From assembly GCF_000835165.1 (NCBI RefSeq), contig NZ_CP007790.1, positions 806,001-870,000 on the forward strand: 64,000 bases of DNA, in the 5' to 3' direction. The notes under the pieces are model-generated. The model saw only the letters and a program-made list of their open reading frames with translations, was not told where the DNA came from and searched no databases. Each line of letters begins with the position of its first letter. Position 1 is the first letter of the stretch. Source of the stretch: Corynebacterium marinum DSM 44953. GTDB taxonomy: Bacteria; Actinomycetota; Actinomycetes; Mycobacteriales; Mycobacteriaceae. A program made the translations under genes and the position numbers. This document shows, in pieces, positions 17,735 to 27,396 of the stretch.

Positions 17735-18438
17735 GCATCTGCGCGTCCGACGGTGGCCAGCACCTCCGCCACCCGCTCCGCCGTCTCCTTCGCGGACGCC
17801 GGGTTCTGGCCGGTGATCAGCGTGCCGTCCGCGACCGTGAAAGGCGCGAACGGGAGCTTCGCCTTCCGGTACGACGCCCCGCGCTCCTTGCTCTGCTTCT
17901 CGACGTCGTAGGGAACGAGCTTGTCGACGAGCACCAGTTTCTCCTCGAGCCACGAGAAACCGGTGATCTCGCGGCCGTCGAGAAGCAGGGAACCATCCGA
18001 CAGCCTTGTGTTGAGCAGCCCGCAGTAACCGTGGCAGACCGCGGAAACGACGCCGCTGGCCTCGAAGATCTCCCGGGTGATGCGCTGGAGGTCGACGTTG
18101 TCGGGGAAGTCGTACATGGCGCCGTGGCCGCCGGCGAAGTAGACGGCGTCATAGTCGGCGGCGTCGACGTCGGCGGCACGGGGGGTGTCACCGAGCAGCG
18201 ACATTTTCGCGGGGCCGGAGAGCCACGCCTCCGCGGTCTTCTCCTTGGCCGGGAACTTCAACGAACGCGGATCCAGGGGCACGTAGCCGCCGACCGGGCT
18301 GATGATGGTCTGCTCGAAGCCGCGGCCCTCGAAAACCTCCCAGGCGTGGGTGAGTTCGGACAGCCACAGGCCGGTTTTTTCGGACGGGTCGTCGAAGTGG
18401 GCGGTATTGGTGACCACGTGCAGGATATGAGGGCTCAT
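17731..18438 (-). CDS. DJ-1/PfpI family protein (Hsp31-like)
   Basis: A 235-residue type-1 glutamine-amidotransferase-fold protein of the Hsp31/DJ-1 group, which includes glyoxalase III and protein-repair enzymes. The nucleophile elbow reads SAVCHGYCGLL, with the catalytic Cys next to His. The conserved upstream segment is AVYFAGGHGAMYDFPDN, and TGQNPASAKETAERV closes the domain. The start MSPHILHVVTN at 18438 fits the family. Translation is coupled to the following 5'-nucleotidase by a 4-base overlap. Confidence 0.85.
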   Translation of the reverse strand: MSPHILHVVTNTAHFDDPSEKTGLWLSELTHAWEVFEGRGFEQTIISPVGGYVPLDPRSLKFPAKEKTAEAWLSGPAKMSLLGDTPRAADVDAADYDAVYFAGGHGAMYDFPDNVDLQRITREIFEASGVVSAVCHGYCGLLNTRLSDGSLLLDGREITGFSWLEEKLVLVDKLVPYDVEKQSKERGASYRKAKLPFAPFTVADGTLITGQNPASAKETAERVAEVLATVGRADA

Positions 18439-18483
18439 GCATCCATCCTCCACGGAGAAGGTGACCTGTGCCACCATGGCGGC

Positions 18484-19053
18484 ATGGGCACCATCTACTG
18501 CACCGCCACCAGCCTGGACGGTTTCATCGCCGACGAAAACCACAGTCTCTCCTGGTTGTTCGCCACCCCGGGGTACGCCGATGACCCGGAGGGGCGGTAC
18601 GGCGACGATGCGACGCTGGACTTTGAGCGGATGATGGGGGACGTCGGGGCGATCGTCTGCGGCGCCAGCACCTACGCATGGCTGGAAAGCGAGCTGACCA
18701 AGGACGGGCAACCTTTCGTCTGGCCCTATGCGCAGCCGTCCTGGGTGGTGACCCACCGTGACATCACCCCGGTCGCCGGGGTCGAGCTTTTCGCCGGGGA
18801 TGTGGCGCAACTTCATCCCCGCCTGGTCGAGGCGGCGGGAGGAAAGGACGTGTGGGTCGTCGGAGGGGGAGACCTGGCGGGTCAGTTCGCCGACCACGGG
18901 CTGCTTGATCTGATGTGGATCCACCAGTGCCCGGTGGTTCTTGGGCGGGGGAAACCGCTGCTGCCGCGCCGTCTCCGCCTCCACCGCGAGCGTGTGGAAC
19001 GCGACGGCCAGTTCACCGCCATGCTCTTCCGCGTCGTCGGCCCCGAACCTTAG
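18484..19053 (+). CDS. Dihydrofolate reductase family protein
   Basis: A 189-residue protein of the DHFR/RibD C-terminal-like superfamily, probably a small NADPH-dependent reductase of unknown substrate. Visible features are the N-terminal IYCTATSLDGFIADENHSLSWL, the central GAIVCGASTYAWL and the nucleotide-binding KDVWVVGGGDLAGQFADHGLLD. It is not the housekeeping FolA type, since it lacks the canonical short N-terminal strand. It is divergent from the DJ-1 gene. Confidence 0.85.
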   Translation: MGTIYCTATSLDGFIADENHSLSWLFATPGYADDPEGRYGDDATLDFERMMGDVGAIVCGASTYAWLESELTKDGQPFVWPYAQPSWVVTHRDITPVAGVELFAGDVAQLHPRLVEAAGGKDVWVVGGGDLAGQFADHGLLDLMWIHQCPVVLGRGKPLLPRRLRLHRERVERDGQFTAMLFRVVGPEP

Positions 19054-19170
19054 GTTCACCCCGTTCGAGGTGGGGCATTTAGTTGCTGTGTAATGTTCCC
19101 CGGGTTCAAGGGTGGGGTCACATGGTCCACCCCGGGTGCCCGCGTGCGGGCCTGAGGTGAGGGAAAATCG

Positions 19171-19776
19171 ATGAGAACTCTGCTGGTGTCGGTCCTGGTG
19201 GTGGCCGTGGGAATAGTGGCGTTTTTCGGGGGCGGCGCGTTGGCTCTGAAGGATCAGCTGCCGTTCGAGAAGCCGCTCGAGGTGATCACCGAGTCCAGCA
19301 ACGAGAAGATCGTCACTGCGGTCGAACGCCAGGAGCAGCTGGTGCTGCTGAGCGCGAACGTCCAGGGTCTGTCCACGGAGACCGTGGAGCGCGTGGTCAT
19401 GGGGAAGAGTGTGCCCGGCACCAGCCGCACGCAGTTCGTGAAGTACACCTACCGCGCCAAGCTCGGTATCGAGGGCGGCGATGTGACCGTCGAGGAGACC
19501 GGGGAGAACCGGTACCTCATCTCCGTTCCCGACTTCATCTTCATCGGCCACGACAACGGGAAGTTCGAGACGGCGCTTGAGGATAACGGCGTGCTCAGCT
19601 GGGGGACCCCGAAAATCGACACCGCGAAGACCATCACCGAGATCCTCAACGACGACACGAAGGCCGAGCAGGTCAAGGAGAACCGCGACCTCCTCAAGGG
19701 CCAGACACGAAACTTCTACACCGGCATCATCCACAGCATCGACGACCAGGTGAAACTCGAGTTCGAGTTCCGCTGA
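19171..19776 (+). CDS. Hypothetical secreted or anchored protein
   Basis: A 201-residue protein with an N-terminal hydrophobic segment (LLVSVLVVAVGIVAFFGGGALAL) and a soluble beta-rich domain outside the membrane. It has distant resemblance to DUF4230-type proteins (TVEETGENRYLISVPDF), but I am not sure of this. The ATG at 19171 follows GAGGTGAGGG. Nothing about function can be read. It is monocistronic and convergent with the tocopherol-cyclase-like gene 1 base away. Confidence 0.6.
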   Translation: MRTLLVSVLVVAVGIVAFFGGGALALKDQLPFEKPLEVITESSNEKIVTAVERQEQLVLLSANVQGLSTETVERVVMGKSVPGTSRTQFVKYTYRAKLGIEGGDVTVEETGENRYLISVPDFIFIGHDNGKFETALEDNGVLSWGTPKIDTAKTITEILNDDTKAEQVKENRDLLKGQTRNFYTGIIHSIDDQVKLEFEFR

Positions 19777-19777
19777 G

Positions 19778-20839
19778 TCAGGACCCCGATCGGAGGGGCG
19801 GGGCCGCGGGCAGCGTCTCGTCCAGCCCTCGGCGGCGTAGTTCACCTCGGGCCCGATCGAGCCCGCCGTGCTCGAGTGCAGCAAGCGACGTCTTCCCCGT
19901 CCACACGTGCCGGCCGAAACGGTGCACGCTCACCTCCATGTCACCCACGAGGTGCTCCAGGTCACCGGGGGTGTTGTGGTGCTCGCTGGGCAACGGGACG
20001 GGCAGCACGAAGGCCTGGTCGAGTGGGGCAGTGGCGTCGACCTCGATGCGCCAGCCATAACCGCGCCCGGACAGATGCCATTGATCGTCGCTGGTGCGGG
20101 TCCGCACCGGGCTGACCACGGGGTTGCCCAGGCGGATGACGCGGCCGTCGGGAAGCCGCACGACCAGGCCGGTGACCTCCACGCGCAGCCGGCCGTCGGT
20201 GACCAGGCCGCCGGCGAAGGCGACGCAGGCCTCGGGGTCGTCGAAACCCTGCGCCTGGCCCCACCACCAGTATCCGGGGAAGCCCTCGCGGCCCCAGTTC
20301 TTTTCCCCGTACACCTGCGCGTCCTCGAAGTGCCACTTCTCGCCGCCCACGGTCGCGGTTCCGGTTGCCTTGCCGCCGAGCAACCAGGGGTGCCAGTACT
20401 GGTTGAGGCGGGGCACGGCCTGGAACACGCTTGAGCCGCCCAGTGAACGGTGCGGCCAGGGATCGAGGTCGTGGAAAGTGACATCGAGTTTCGCGTCGGC
20501 ACCGAGGTCGACCCGGAGCCGACGGTCGTCGCCCTCGAAAGCCGGGGAGCCTGTCCGGCCGACGGTCCCGCCCCTCACGCCGAGCCCCTCCGGGTCGGTC
20601 CACGAACCGTCCAGGGCATCGGTGCGGAGGAAACCGTTGGGCCACGCGGCGAGACCCACCGTCGCCCACGAGCCCCGCGGACCCTGGTTCGCTCCGCACA
20701 GCGCGATGATGACGCGGCCGGTGCCGGGATCGGTGATACGCCAGAAGTAGCCCTCCATCGCCACCCCGTGATGCGCCCGGAGGGGGTCACCGAAGGGCAG
20801 GTCTGCTCCGGTGGAGCGGTAGCGCTGCAGGAAGCTCAT
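19778..20839 (-). CDS. Tocopherol-cyclase-like family protein
   Basis: A 353-residue protein resembling the tocopherol cyclase (PF14249) superfamily: MEGYFWRITDPGTGRVIIAL near the N-terminus, SVFQAVPRLNQYWHPWLLGG, and KWHFEDAQVYGEKNWGREGF with PGYWWWGQAQGF. In plants and cyanobacteria this fold closes the chromanol ring of vitamin E. The bacterial proteins of non-photosynthetic species have no proven substrate. The start at 20839 (MSFLQRYR) is chosen because conservation begins there. It is divergent from the ene-reductase gene. Confidence 0.75.
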   Translation of the reverse strand: MSFLQRYRSTGADLPFGDPLRAHHGVAMEGYFWRITDPGTGRVIIALCGANQGPRGSWATVGLAAWPNGFLRTDALDGSWTDPEGLGVRGGTVGRTGSPAFEGDDRRLRVDLGADAKLDVTFHDLDPWPHRSLGGSSVFQAVPRLNQYWHPWLLGGKATGTATVGGEKWHFEDAQVYGEKNWGREGFPGYWWWGQAQGFDDPEACVAFAGGLVTDGRLRVEVTGLVVRLPDGRVIRLGNPVVSPVRTRTSDDQWHLSGRGYGWRIEVDATAPLDQAFVLPVPLPSEHHNTPGDLEHLVGDMEVSVHRFGRHVWTGKTSLAALEHGGLDRARGELRRRGLDETLPAAPPLRSGS

Positions 20840-20954
20840 GAGGCCAGTACAGCACAGGTCACGGGGGTCCGGGGAAGAAAACGGCCGCGACCGTCGTTGC
20901 AGGGGAGTGGACCGAGAACATTCCCGAGAAGCACGAAAAGGACCACCAGAATTC

Positions 20955-22052
20955 ATGAGTGATCACGACACCGCACATCCGCTGTTCTCCCCGGCTGAAC
21001 TGGGCAGGCTCGAGCTGGACAACCGGGTCGTCATGGCCCCGCTGACCCGGATCCGGGCGGAGTCCGACGGGACCCCGACCGAGCTGATGAAGGAGTACTA
21101 CGCCCAGCGCGCATCCTTCGGCTTGATCATCACCGAGGGCACCTGGCCCGTACAGGAGGGCCGCACGTGGGGGCGTCAGCCCGGCATCGAGACCGACGCG
21201 CACGTCGCGGCCTGGCGGGAGATCACCGACGAGGTGCACGCCCGGGGCGGGCGGATCGTCATGCAGATGATGCACGGCGGACGCATCTCCCACCCGGAGC
21301 TCACGGGCACCGGGAGGATCGTCGCCCCGAGCGAGATCGCCAGCCCGAACCCGATCCGCATCTCCTCCGGCAAGGTCGACGCCCCGGTGCCCCACGCTCT
21401 GACCGGGGAGGAGATTCAGAAGGTCATCGGGCAGTTCGTGGCCGGGGCGCGCAACGCGATGTCGGCAGGCATGGACGGTGTGCAGGTGCACGGCGCCAAC
21501 GGCTACCTGATCCACGAGTTCCTCGCACCCAGCGCAAACACCCGCACCGACGCCTACGGCGGCAGCCCGCTCAACCGCGCACGCTTCGCCGTCGAGGTCC
21601 TCACCGCGGTGGCGGAGGCCATCGGCCCGGAGAACACCGGCCTGCGGTTGTCCCCGGAACACAACATCCAGGGCGCGCTGGAAAATGACCGGGAGGATGT
21701 TCTGGCCACCTACCTCGCACTGGCGGAGGGGGTGGCGGGCCTCGGGCTGGCGCACGTCGAGATCGTCCACCACGAGCCGGAGGGCGAGCTGGTGCAGGCC
21801 CTGCGCGAGGCCTTCGGCGCCCCGCTCATCCTCAACACCGGTTTCAGCCGCTTCAGCACCCGGGAGACCGCCTTCGGGCTCGTCGACCGCGCCGGCGCGG
21901 ACGCGGTGTCGGTCGGCCGCTCGGCGCTGGCCAACCCGGACCTGGTGCAGCGCTGGCGCGAGGACGGACCCCTCAACGACCCCGACCCGGAAACATTCTA
22001 CGGCGGCGGCGCGAGGGGCTACACCGACTACCCGGCCCTCCAGCGCGCCTAG
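20955..22052 (+). CDS. Old Yellow Enzyme family alkene reductase
   Basis: A 365-residue FMN-dependent NAD(P)H:flavin oxidoreductase of the NemA/Old Yellow Enzyme family, which reduces activated C=C bonds. The TIM-barrel features are LFSPAELGRLELDNRVVMAPLTR, HARGGRIVMQMMHGGRISHP, and the substrate-binding pair in VQVHGANGYLIHEFL, followed by NTRTDAYGGS. FMN-phosphate-binding residues lie in the GADAVSVGRSALANPDL segment. The next gene starts 2 bases after its stop, so the two are cotranscribed. Confidence 0.93.
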   Translation: MSDHDTAHPLFSPAELGRLELDNRVVMAPLTRIRAESDGTPTELMKEYYAQRASFGLIITEGTWPVQEGRTWGRQPGIETDAHVAAWREITDEVHARGGRIVMQMMHGGRISHPELTGTGRIVAPSEIASPNPIRISSGKVDAPVPHALTGEEIQKVIGQFVAGARNAMSAGMDGVQVHGANGYLIHEFLAPSANTRTDAYGGSPLNRARFAVEVLTAVAEAIGPENTGLRLSPEHNIQGALENDREDVLATYLALAEGVAGLGLAHVEIVHHEPEGELVQALREAFGAPLILNTGFSRFSTRETAFGLVDRAGADAVSVGRSALANPDLVQRWREDGPLNDPDPETFYGGGARGYTDYPALQRA

Positions 22053-22054
22053 CC

Positions 22055-22462
22055 GTGGCCTCGGTGAGGGTGGAGGTGCACGGCCCCGCGGCACCCGAGG
22101 AGGCGTGGGAACGCTACCTCCATCCGGAGCGGTGGACCACCTGGGCCCCGCACCTGACCAGCGTGGCCGCGTCGACGGCTGTTCTGCGGCGCGGCACCAC
22201 CGGCACCGTCACCGCGCTCGGCGTCGTGCCGGCCCGTTTCGAGGTCCTGTCGGTTGATCCGGAATCGCGCTCCTGGTCCTGGGCGGTGCGCGTCGGGCCG
22301 GTGGAACTGGTCCTGCACCACAGCCTCAGCAGCCTCAGCGCGCGGGCGGGCGGCAGTGACGCGCCGGGCACGGCTGCCGGCATCACGATGACGGGGCCGT
22401 GGCCGGTCCTGACGGCGTACCGGCCGCTGATGCGTCGGGCGCTGCGGCGGCTGGTCCGCTGA
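22055..22462 (+). CDS. SRPBCC family protein
   Basis: A 135-residue START/Bet v1-like (SRPBCC) ligand-binding protein. Its opening strand-helix pattern is VRVEVHGPAAPEEAWERYLH then WTTWAPHL, with a long final helix (RPLMRRALRRLVR). It starts with GTG at 22055, 2 bases after the ene-reductase. The pairing hints that it binds a hydrophobic ligand of that enzyme, but this is inference. Confidence 0.75.
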   Translation: MASVRVEVHGPAAPEEAWERYLHPERWTTWAPHLTSVAASTAVLRRGTTGTVTALGVVPARFEVLSVDPESRSWSWAVRVGPVELVLHHSLSSLSARAGGSDAPGTAAGITMTGPWPVLTAYRPLMRRALRRLVR

Positions 22463-22477
22463 CGGTGCCCCGCACCC

Positions 22478-23746
22478 TCAGACCTCGTTCCGGCCCCGGA
22501 GAAGGCCGGCGACGGCCCAGGCGGCCCGGTCCCCCGAGACGAGGGCACCGTTGATGGAGGCGGTGTCGCGGTGGTCGCCGGCGACGAAGACGTGGTCGCC
22601 GACGCGCTGGGTGCGGCGGTCGATCAGCGGCGGCGGCTGGGCCGGCAGAGTGCGGGGGATCTCGTGGCGGGCGATGAGCTCCCACCCGGTCACGGAGGTG
22701 CCGTACATCCGCTCCAGATCGCGGCGGACCGCCGCCTCGTCCGCGTCGCCGCCCTCCGGACCCAGCAACGTCGTCGCCTCCACCAGGTGCCGGCCGGCAG
22801 GGGCGTAGGAGGGGGCCGCCTCGGAAACCACGGCAGCGTGCACGACGGGTCCCGCCGGGCCGCCCGCGGTGCCGGTGGCGTCCAGCAGGAGGAACTTCTC
22901 GGCCAGCGGCGATTCCTGCACGGAAAACCACCACGTGGTCAGCCCGTTCATGGCCGGCGCGGTGATCCCGGTCAACTCGGCGGCCTCCACCGGGCCCGCC
23001 GCCACGACAGCCATGCGCCCGCCCAGGACACCGGCGTCGGTCTCCACTTCCACGCCGCCGCCGGTGTCGCGCACGGCGGCGACCTTCAGCTCGGGGAGGG
23101 GTGGCCGGGTGAGCTGCGCGGCCATCTGCTCCGGCAGGGCCTGCATCCCCTGGGCGGGAAGCCCGGGCGCCCCGAAGGCGAATGCACGCAGAAGCAGCCG
23201 GACGAAGTTGGCGGAGGTGGTGCCGCCGGCGTCGGCGAGCACGCCGCTGAGGAAGGTGTCGAGGATGCTCCTGCGCAACGGCCCCGTCACGCCGGCGGCA
23301 TCGAGCGCGTCGGCGAGCGTCGCGTCGCCCGTGGCACGGGAGGAGGCTGTTTCGCGGATGAGAGTGGGCGCCAACCACCGGGCCAGGGCGAAGACCTCGC
23401 CGGGGGTCACGTAACCGCTGCGCAGCGTCTCAAGCAGGAGCCGCGGGTGCCGGAGCGGGTGGGCGAGCGTCGACAGTCCACTGCCGTCGCGCACCATGAC
23501 GCCGACGCCGAAGTGCTGCAGCCGAAGCGCGCGGACGTCGATGAAGTCCCGCACGGCCGGGTAGGCGGGGTTGAGGATCTGGAATCCGCGGTCGACGAGG
23601 AAACCGTCGACCCGGTCCGTGCGCACCCGGCCGCCGACGGCGTCGGACCCCTCCAGCACGGTGACGGTGAGTCCGTTGTCCTGCAGCCTGCGAGCGGCCT
23701 GCAGACCTGCCAGGCCGGCTCCGATGACGATGACGTCTGCGTCCAT
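22478..23746 (-). CDS. FAD-dependent amine oxidase-like oxidoreductase
   Basis: A 422-residue flavoprotein of the amine oxidase/phytoene-desaturase-like group. The dinucleotide-binding motif is [19 protein letters not shown], with the acidic end at [14 protein letters not shown]. The C-terminal FAD contact is [21 protein letters not shown]. The substrate is unknown; relatives are annotated as protoporphyrinogen oxidase-like or carotenoid enzymes. The ATG at 23746 follows AAGGAG, with a TACACT box some 30 bases upstream. Confidence 0.85.
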   Translation of the reverse strand: MDADVIVIGAGLAGLQAARRLQDNGLTVTVLEGSDAVGGRVRTDRVDGFLVDRGFQILNPAYPAVRDFIDVRALRLQHFGVGVMVRDGSGLSTLAHPLRHPRLLLETLRSGYVTPGEVFALARWLAPTLIRETASSRATGDATLADALDAAGVTGPLRRSILDTFLSGVLADAGGTTSANFVRLLLRAFAFGAPGLPAQGMQALPEQMAAQLTRPPLPELKVAAVRDTGGGVEVETDAGVLGGRMAVVAAGPVEAAELTGITAPAMNGLTTWWFSVQESPLAEKFLLLDATGTAGGPAGPVVHAAVVSEAAPSYAPAGRHLVEATTLLGPEGGDADEAAVRRDLERMYGTSVTGWELIARHEIPRTLPAQPPPLIDRRTQRVGDHVFVAGDHRDTASINGALVSGDRAAWAVAGLLRGRNEV

Positions 23747-23810
23747 GAGCTCTCCTTGTTCCGGGCCACCGAGTGTAGTGGGACTCCGTCGGGTGTCGGA
23801 CCGTCCTCCA

Positions 23811-25829
23811 CTAGCCCCAGTCAACCTCGCCGTACCCGCTGTCCCGGAAGCGCAGGTACTCGCCGACGACGGCGGCCCCCAGGTCGTCGAGGTCCGGGGC
23901 CGTGACCCGCCCGCCCGCGCGGTCGGCGAGCTGGTTGAGGAACCTCTCCAGGCCAGGATCATCGCCCAGACGGAAGAACGTCGTGCGGGTGCCCCGCCGG
24001 GTGACGCGGTCCAGCTGCGTCACGGTGCGGCGCAGTGTCTCGGGGTGGGTCGGCCAGTCGAACCAGGTTTCTCCGTGCGCCTCGAGGTGGGCCGTCGGCT
24101 CGCCGTCGGTGACGATGAGCAGCGTCGGGTCCATACCCGGGTGCCGGGCGAAGAACTGCTCCGCGAGCAGCAGGCCGTGATGGAGGTTGGTGCCCTGCTC
24201 GTGCACCGGGGGAAGGGCGGTGAGCTCGTCGATGTCCATGGTCACGGCCAGACGCCCGAAGGTGATCAGTGCCAGCTCGTCGCCCCGGAACCTCGTCGAG
24301 ACGAGGTGGTGGAGAGCCAGCGCGGTGCGCTTCATCGGCACCCACCGGCCCTGCGTGGCCATGGAGTAGGAGGTGTCCACGAGCAGCGCCACGGCCGACT
24401 GCGTGCGCGCCTCGGTTTCGACGACCTCGACGTCGCCCACCTCGATCCGCACCCGGCCGGGTGCCGACGGCCCCTCGCCGGCGGTGCGTTGCAGCGCGTT
24501 GGTCACCGTCCGGGTCACGTCCCAGGGCTGGGTGTCGCCGAACTCCCACGGCCGGGAGGCCCCGGTCTGCTCGCCCGAGGCGCCGGCCAGCCGTGAGTCC
24601 CGGGCGCCGCTGCGGGCGCCGAGCTTCTGGGCGGCGTCGTCGAGCAGCGCCTTGCCCAGCCGCCTCATGGCCCTCGGCGACAGACGCAGGGAACCGTCGG
24701 CCTCCTTCCGTAGCAGCCCGCTCTCGCGCATGGTGCGTTCGATGTCGGCCAGGATCTGCGCCGACACCGATGCCTCCTCGCCGAGCTGGCGGGTCAGCGC
24801 CTCGAGGTCGATGTCGGAGGAGTGGGCGCCGCCGTAGGACTGGCTGAGCTGCTCGGCGAGGGCGTCGAGCTCCGCGATGTCCTGCACGGCGCCCGTTCCG
24901 TCGCCGAGCCCCAGGCCCTCGTCACCGGAGAAGTCCTCGGCCCCGGACCAGTCGAGGTCGGGGCGGATCGAGCGCAGGTTCTCGTCCAGCGCGCCGAGCT
25001 GGTCCATGAGCTCCGGGGAGCCGAAGGCCTGGGCCGAGAGCTCCATCAGTTCGCGGCGCTGTTCCTCGGACATGGAATTGAGCATCCGCTGCGCGGCGGC
25101 GGAGCGCCGTGCCATCGCGTCGATGAGCTCCTCGACGCTGCCGGGGTTGCCCGGGAAGTGGTCACCGTGCCGGGCCATGAACTCGGCGAAGTCCTGTTGC
25201 GTGTCCTCACCGCGGCGGTGCTTGTCCAGCAGCGCGTTGAGGTCGGCGAGCATCTCCCGGATGGCCGCGCGGTCCTCGTCGGTCGCGCCTTCGAGCGCCT
25301 GCTTCATACCCGCGAAGCGCTGGTCCAGCACCTCCCGGCCCAGCAGGTCCCTGATGTGGTCGAACTTCTCCCGCGCGTCCGTGGACTGCCAGTCATAGTC
25401 CGACAGCTCCTGCACGGCCGCGGCGGTGGAGACCGGGAGGTTGGCCATCTGCATCTCCCGGAGGGCGCGGTCGTCGTCGTCCATGGTCACGTCGCGGGCG
25501 AGCTGCTTGCGCTCCTCCAGCACGGCGTCGTCGAGAAGCTTCTTGACGTCGCGCAGCGTGCCGCCCAGGTTGTGCTTCTGCAGCAGTTCCCGGCGCTTCT
25601 CGGAGACACGCCGGGCCAGGTCGTCGTAACCTTCGCGCCCCGCACCGCCGCGGCGCAGATACTCCCGCAGGGCACGCTCGGGGGAGTAACCGGCCATGAC
25701 ATCCTCGGCGATGGCGTCGAGCGCCCCGGACACGTCGACCGGGGGAGCCAGCGGATCGGGTCCGCCGGTGTAACGGCCGTAGCGGGCGCGGCGTCGGCCG
25801 CCGCCCGGGGCGGTGTGGCTGTTCGACAT
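23811..25829 (-). CDS. VWA-domain protein, partner of AAA+ ATPase
   Basis: A 672-residue protein with a long helical, charged N-terminal two-thirds and a C-terminal von Willebrand A domain. The metal-ion-dependent adhesion site is seen in [16 protein letters not shown] (DxSxS), with the later [16 protein letters not shown]. Size and context match the M. tuberculosis Rv0959-type protein (remembered, not searched). It follows the AAA+ gene by 10 bases. Such pairs act as metal-chelatase-like or complex-remodelling machines. The client is unknown. Confidence 0.85.
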   Translation of the reverse strand: MSNSHTAPGGGRRRARYGRYTGGPDPLAPPVDVSGALDAIAEDVMAGYSPERALREYLRRGGAGREGYDDLARRVSEKRRELLQKHNLGGTLRDVKKLLDDAVLEERKQLARDVTMDDDDRALREMQMANLPVSTAAAVQELSDYDWQSTDAREKFDHIRDLLGREVLDQRFAGMKQALEGATDEDRAAIREMLADLNALLDKHRRGEDTQQDFAEFMARHGDHFPGNPGSVEELIDAMARRSAAAQRMLNSMSEEQRRELMELSAQAFGSPELMDQLGALDENLRSIRPDLDWSGAEDFSGDEGLGLGDGTGAVQDIAELDALAEQLSQSYGGAHSSDIDLEALTRQLGEEASVSAQILADIERTMRESGLLRKEADGSLRLSPRAMRRLGKALLDDAAQKLGARSGARDSRLAGASGEQTGASRPWEFGDTQPWDVTRTVTNALQRTAGEGPSAPGRVRIEVGDVEVVETEARTQSAVALLVDTSYSMATQGRWVPMKRTALALHHLVSTRFRGDELALITFGRLAVTMDIDELTALPPVHEQGTNLHHGLLLAEQFFARHPGMDPTLLIVTDGEPTAHLEAHGETWFDWPTHPETLRRTVTQLDRVTRRGTRTTFFRLGDDPGLERFLNQLADRAGGRVTAPDLDDLGAAVVGEYLRFRDSGYGEVDWG

Positions 25830-25839
25830 GTCGGCCTCC

Positions 25840-27228
25840 TCAGCCGTAGATGGTCTCGCCCTCGCCGGAATCCTTGGCGATCTTCCGGGCGAGGTAGAGC
25901 GCCTCGAGGGCGAGCTCGATGGCGCTGGCGCGGGTCCCCTCGTCCGTGGCCCCGAGCCGGGCGGCGACCTGGTCGTAGAGGTCGGAACCGCCGAGGTCGG
26001 GCAGCCCGGCGAGGAACTCCGCGGCGGTGACCTGCTCGCCGGTGGAGACCGTGGTGGTGCCGTCCAGCGCCCCGATCAGCGGGGCGAAGTCGACGCCGCG
26101 CAGATGCTCCCGCACGGCTTCCGCGGTAGCGGTGCGCAGCAGGTAGCCCAGCACCTCCCATTCGCGGCCCTCTTCCCCGGACTCGAACTCGATCTTGCCG
26201 CCGAGCACGTCGACGGCCGCCTCCAGGTCCACGAGGCGGGCGACCGCGTGCTCCTCGCCCCGGACGGCCGCACGGTGGCGGGCGGCGGCCGCGATCGTCT
26301 CCGCGCCCGCGATGGCGAATCGCGCGGAGACGCCGGAGCGCTGGTTGACGGCCGGCGATTCGCGCAGCGCGCGGGTGTAGCGGGCCAGGATCTCCAGCAG
26401 CACCGGCGGCACGTCGGCGAGGAGGACGGCCTCCTGCGCGATGACCGCGATCTCGTCCTCCAGGGCGATGGGGTAATGGGTGCGGATCTCCGCGCCGAAA
26501 CGGTCCTTGAGCGGCGTGATGATCCGGCCGCGGTTGGTGTAGTCCTCCGGGTTCGCCGAGGCGACCACCAGCACGTCGAGCGGCAGGCGCAGCATGTAGC
26601 CGCGGATCTGCACGTCGCGCTCCTCCATGACGTTGAGCATGGACACCTGGATGCGCTCGGCGAGGTCGGGCAGTTCGTTGATCGCCACGATGCCCCGGTT
26701 GGAGCGCGGGATCAGCCCGTAGTGGATGGTCTCCGGGTCTCCCAGGCGCCGGCCCTCGGCCACCCGCATGGGGTCGACGTCGCCGATGAGGTCCGCCACC
26801 GAGGTGTCCGGCGTGGCGAGCTTCTCCGCGTAACGGTCGTCGCGGTGGATCCAGGTGAGGGGCAGGCCGTCGCCCTCCTCCCTGATGCGGCGGCGCGTCG
26901 CCTCCGTGATGGGGGCGAAGGGGTCCTCGCGCAGGTCGGAACCTTCCACGGCCGGCATCCACTCGTCGAGCAGGCCGGTCATGGAGCGCAGCAGCCGGGT
27001 CTTGCCCTGGCCGCGTTCGCCGAGCAGCACAATGTCGTGCCCGGCGATGAGCGCCCGCTCGACCTGCGGGATCACGGTGTGCTGCAGGCCGTGGAGACCC
27101 GGCCAGGGATCCTCGCCCGCGGACAGCATCGCCAGCAGGTTCTCGCGGATCTCGGCCCGCAGGGGGCGGTGGGTGTAACCGGCGGCCCTGAGCTCACCGA
27201 TCGTGGACGCATTCGGCTTCTGACTCAC
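25840..27228 (-). CDS. MoxR/magnesium-chelatase-like AAA+ ATPase
   Basis: A 462-residue AAA+ ATPase with Walker A GERGQGKT (residues 70-77), Walker B-like GIVAINELPDLAERIQVSML, a sensor-1 region (VLVVASANPEDYTNRGRI) and a sensor-2 helix domain. It resembles ChlI/MoxR-type enzymes and the M. tuberculosis Rv0958 type. The GTG at 27228 (VSQKPN) is chosen because a TAGCCT box lies 7 bases upstream, giving a leaderless transcript. It forms an operon with the VWA-domain gene. Confidence 0.88.
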   Translation of the reverse strand: MSQKPNASTIGELRAAGYTHRPLRAEIRENLLAMLSAGEDPWPGLHGLQHTVIPQVERALIAGHDIVLLGERGQGKTRLLRSMTGLLDEWMPAVEGSDLREDPFAPITEATRRRIREEGDGLPLTWIHRDDRYAEKLATPDTSVADLIGDVDPMRVAEGRRLGDPETIHYGLIPRSNRGIVAINELPDLAERIQVSMLNVMEERDVQIRGYMLRLPLDVLVVASANPEDYTNRGRIITPLKDRFGAEIRTHYPIALEDEIAVIAQEAVLLADVPPVLLEILARYTRALRESPAVNQRSGVSARFAIAGAETIAAAARHRAAVRGEEHAVARLVDLEAAVDVLGGKIEFESGEEGREWEVLGYLLRTATAEAVREHLRGVDFAPLIGALDGTTTVSTGEQVTAAEFLAGLPDLGGSDLYDQVAARLGATDEGTRASAIELALEALYLARKIAKDSGEGETIYG

Positions 27229-27235
27229 AGGCGCC

Positions 27236-27241
27236 AGGCTA
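27236..27241 (-). promoter_or_regulatory. Predicted -10 box of the AAA+/VWA operon, leaderless
   Basis: TAGCCT on the minus strand ends 7 bases before the GTG at 27228. Confidence 0.45.
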
Positions 27242-27383
27242 GCGCGACGCCGGCACTCCCGTCGAGGGTCCCGCCCAGGGGCGCGTCCGGTACTACCCAC
27301 CTTCCTGGTCCGACACTGCCCCGCAGCGCGGTGCCCAACCAGAAAGGTGGGCGTTTAGCGGCGCGCCGGGCCAGCTGAGTGAC

Positions 27384-27389
27384 TAGGCT
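27384..27389 (+). promoter_or_regulatory. Predicted -10 box of the histidine phosphatase operon, leaderless
   Basis: TAGGCT ends 7 bases before the ATG at 27397. Confidence 0.5.
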
Positions 27390-27396
27390 GCGGGCG

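Noticed and set aside
19045..19057. GAACC-TTA-GGTTC palindrome, considered as an iron-regulator (DtxR) box
   Set aside because: Only a half-site matches; it overlaps a stop codon and no iron-linked gene follows.
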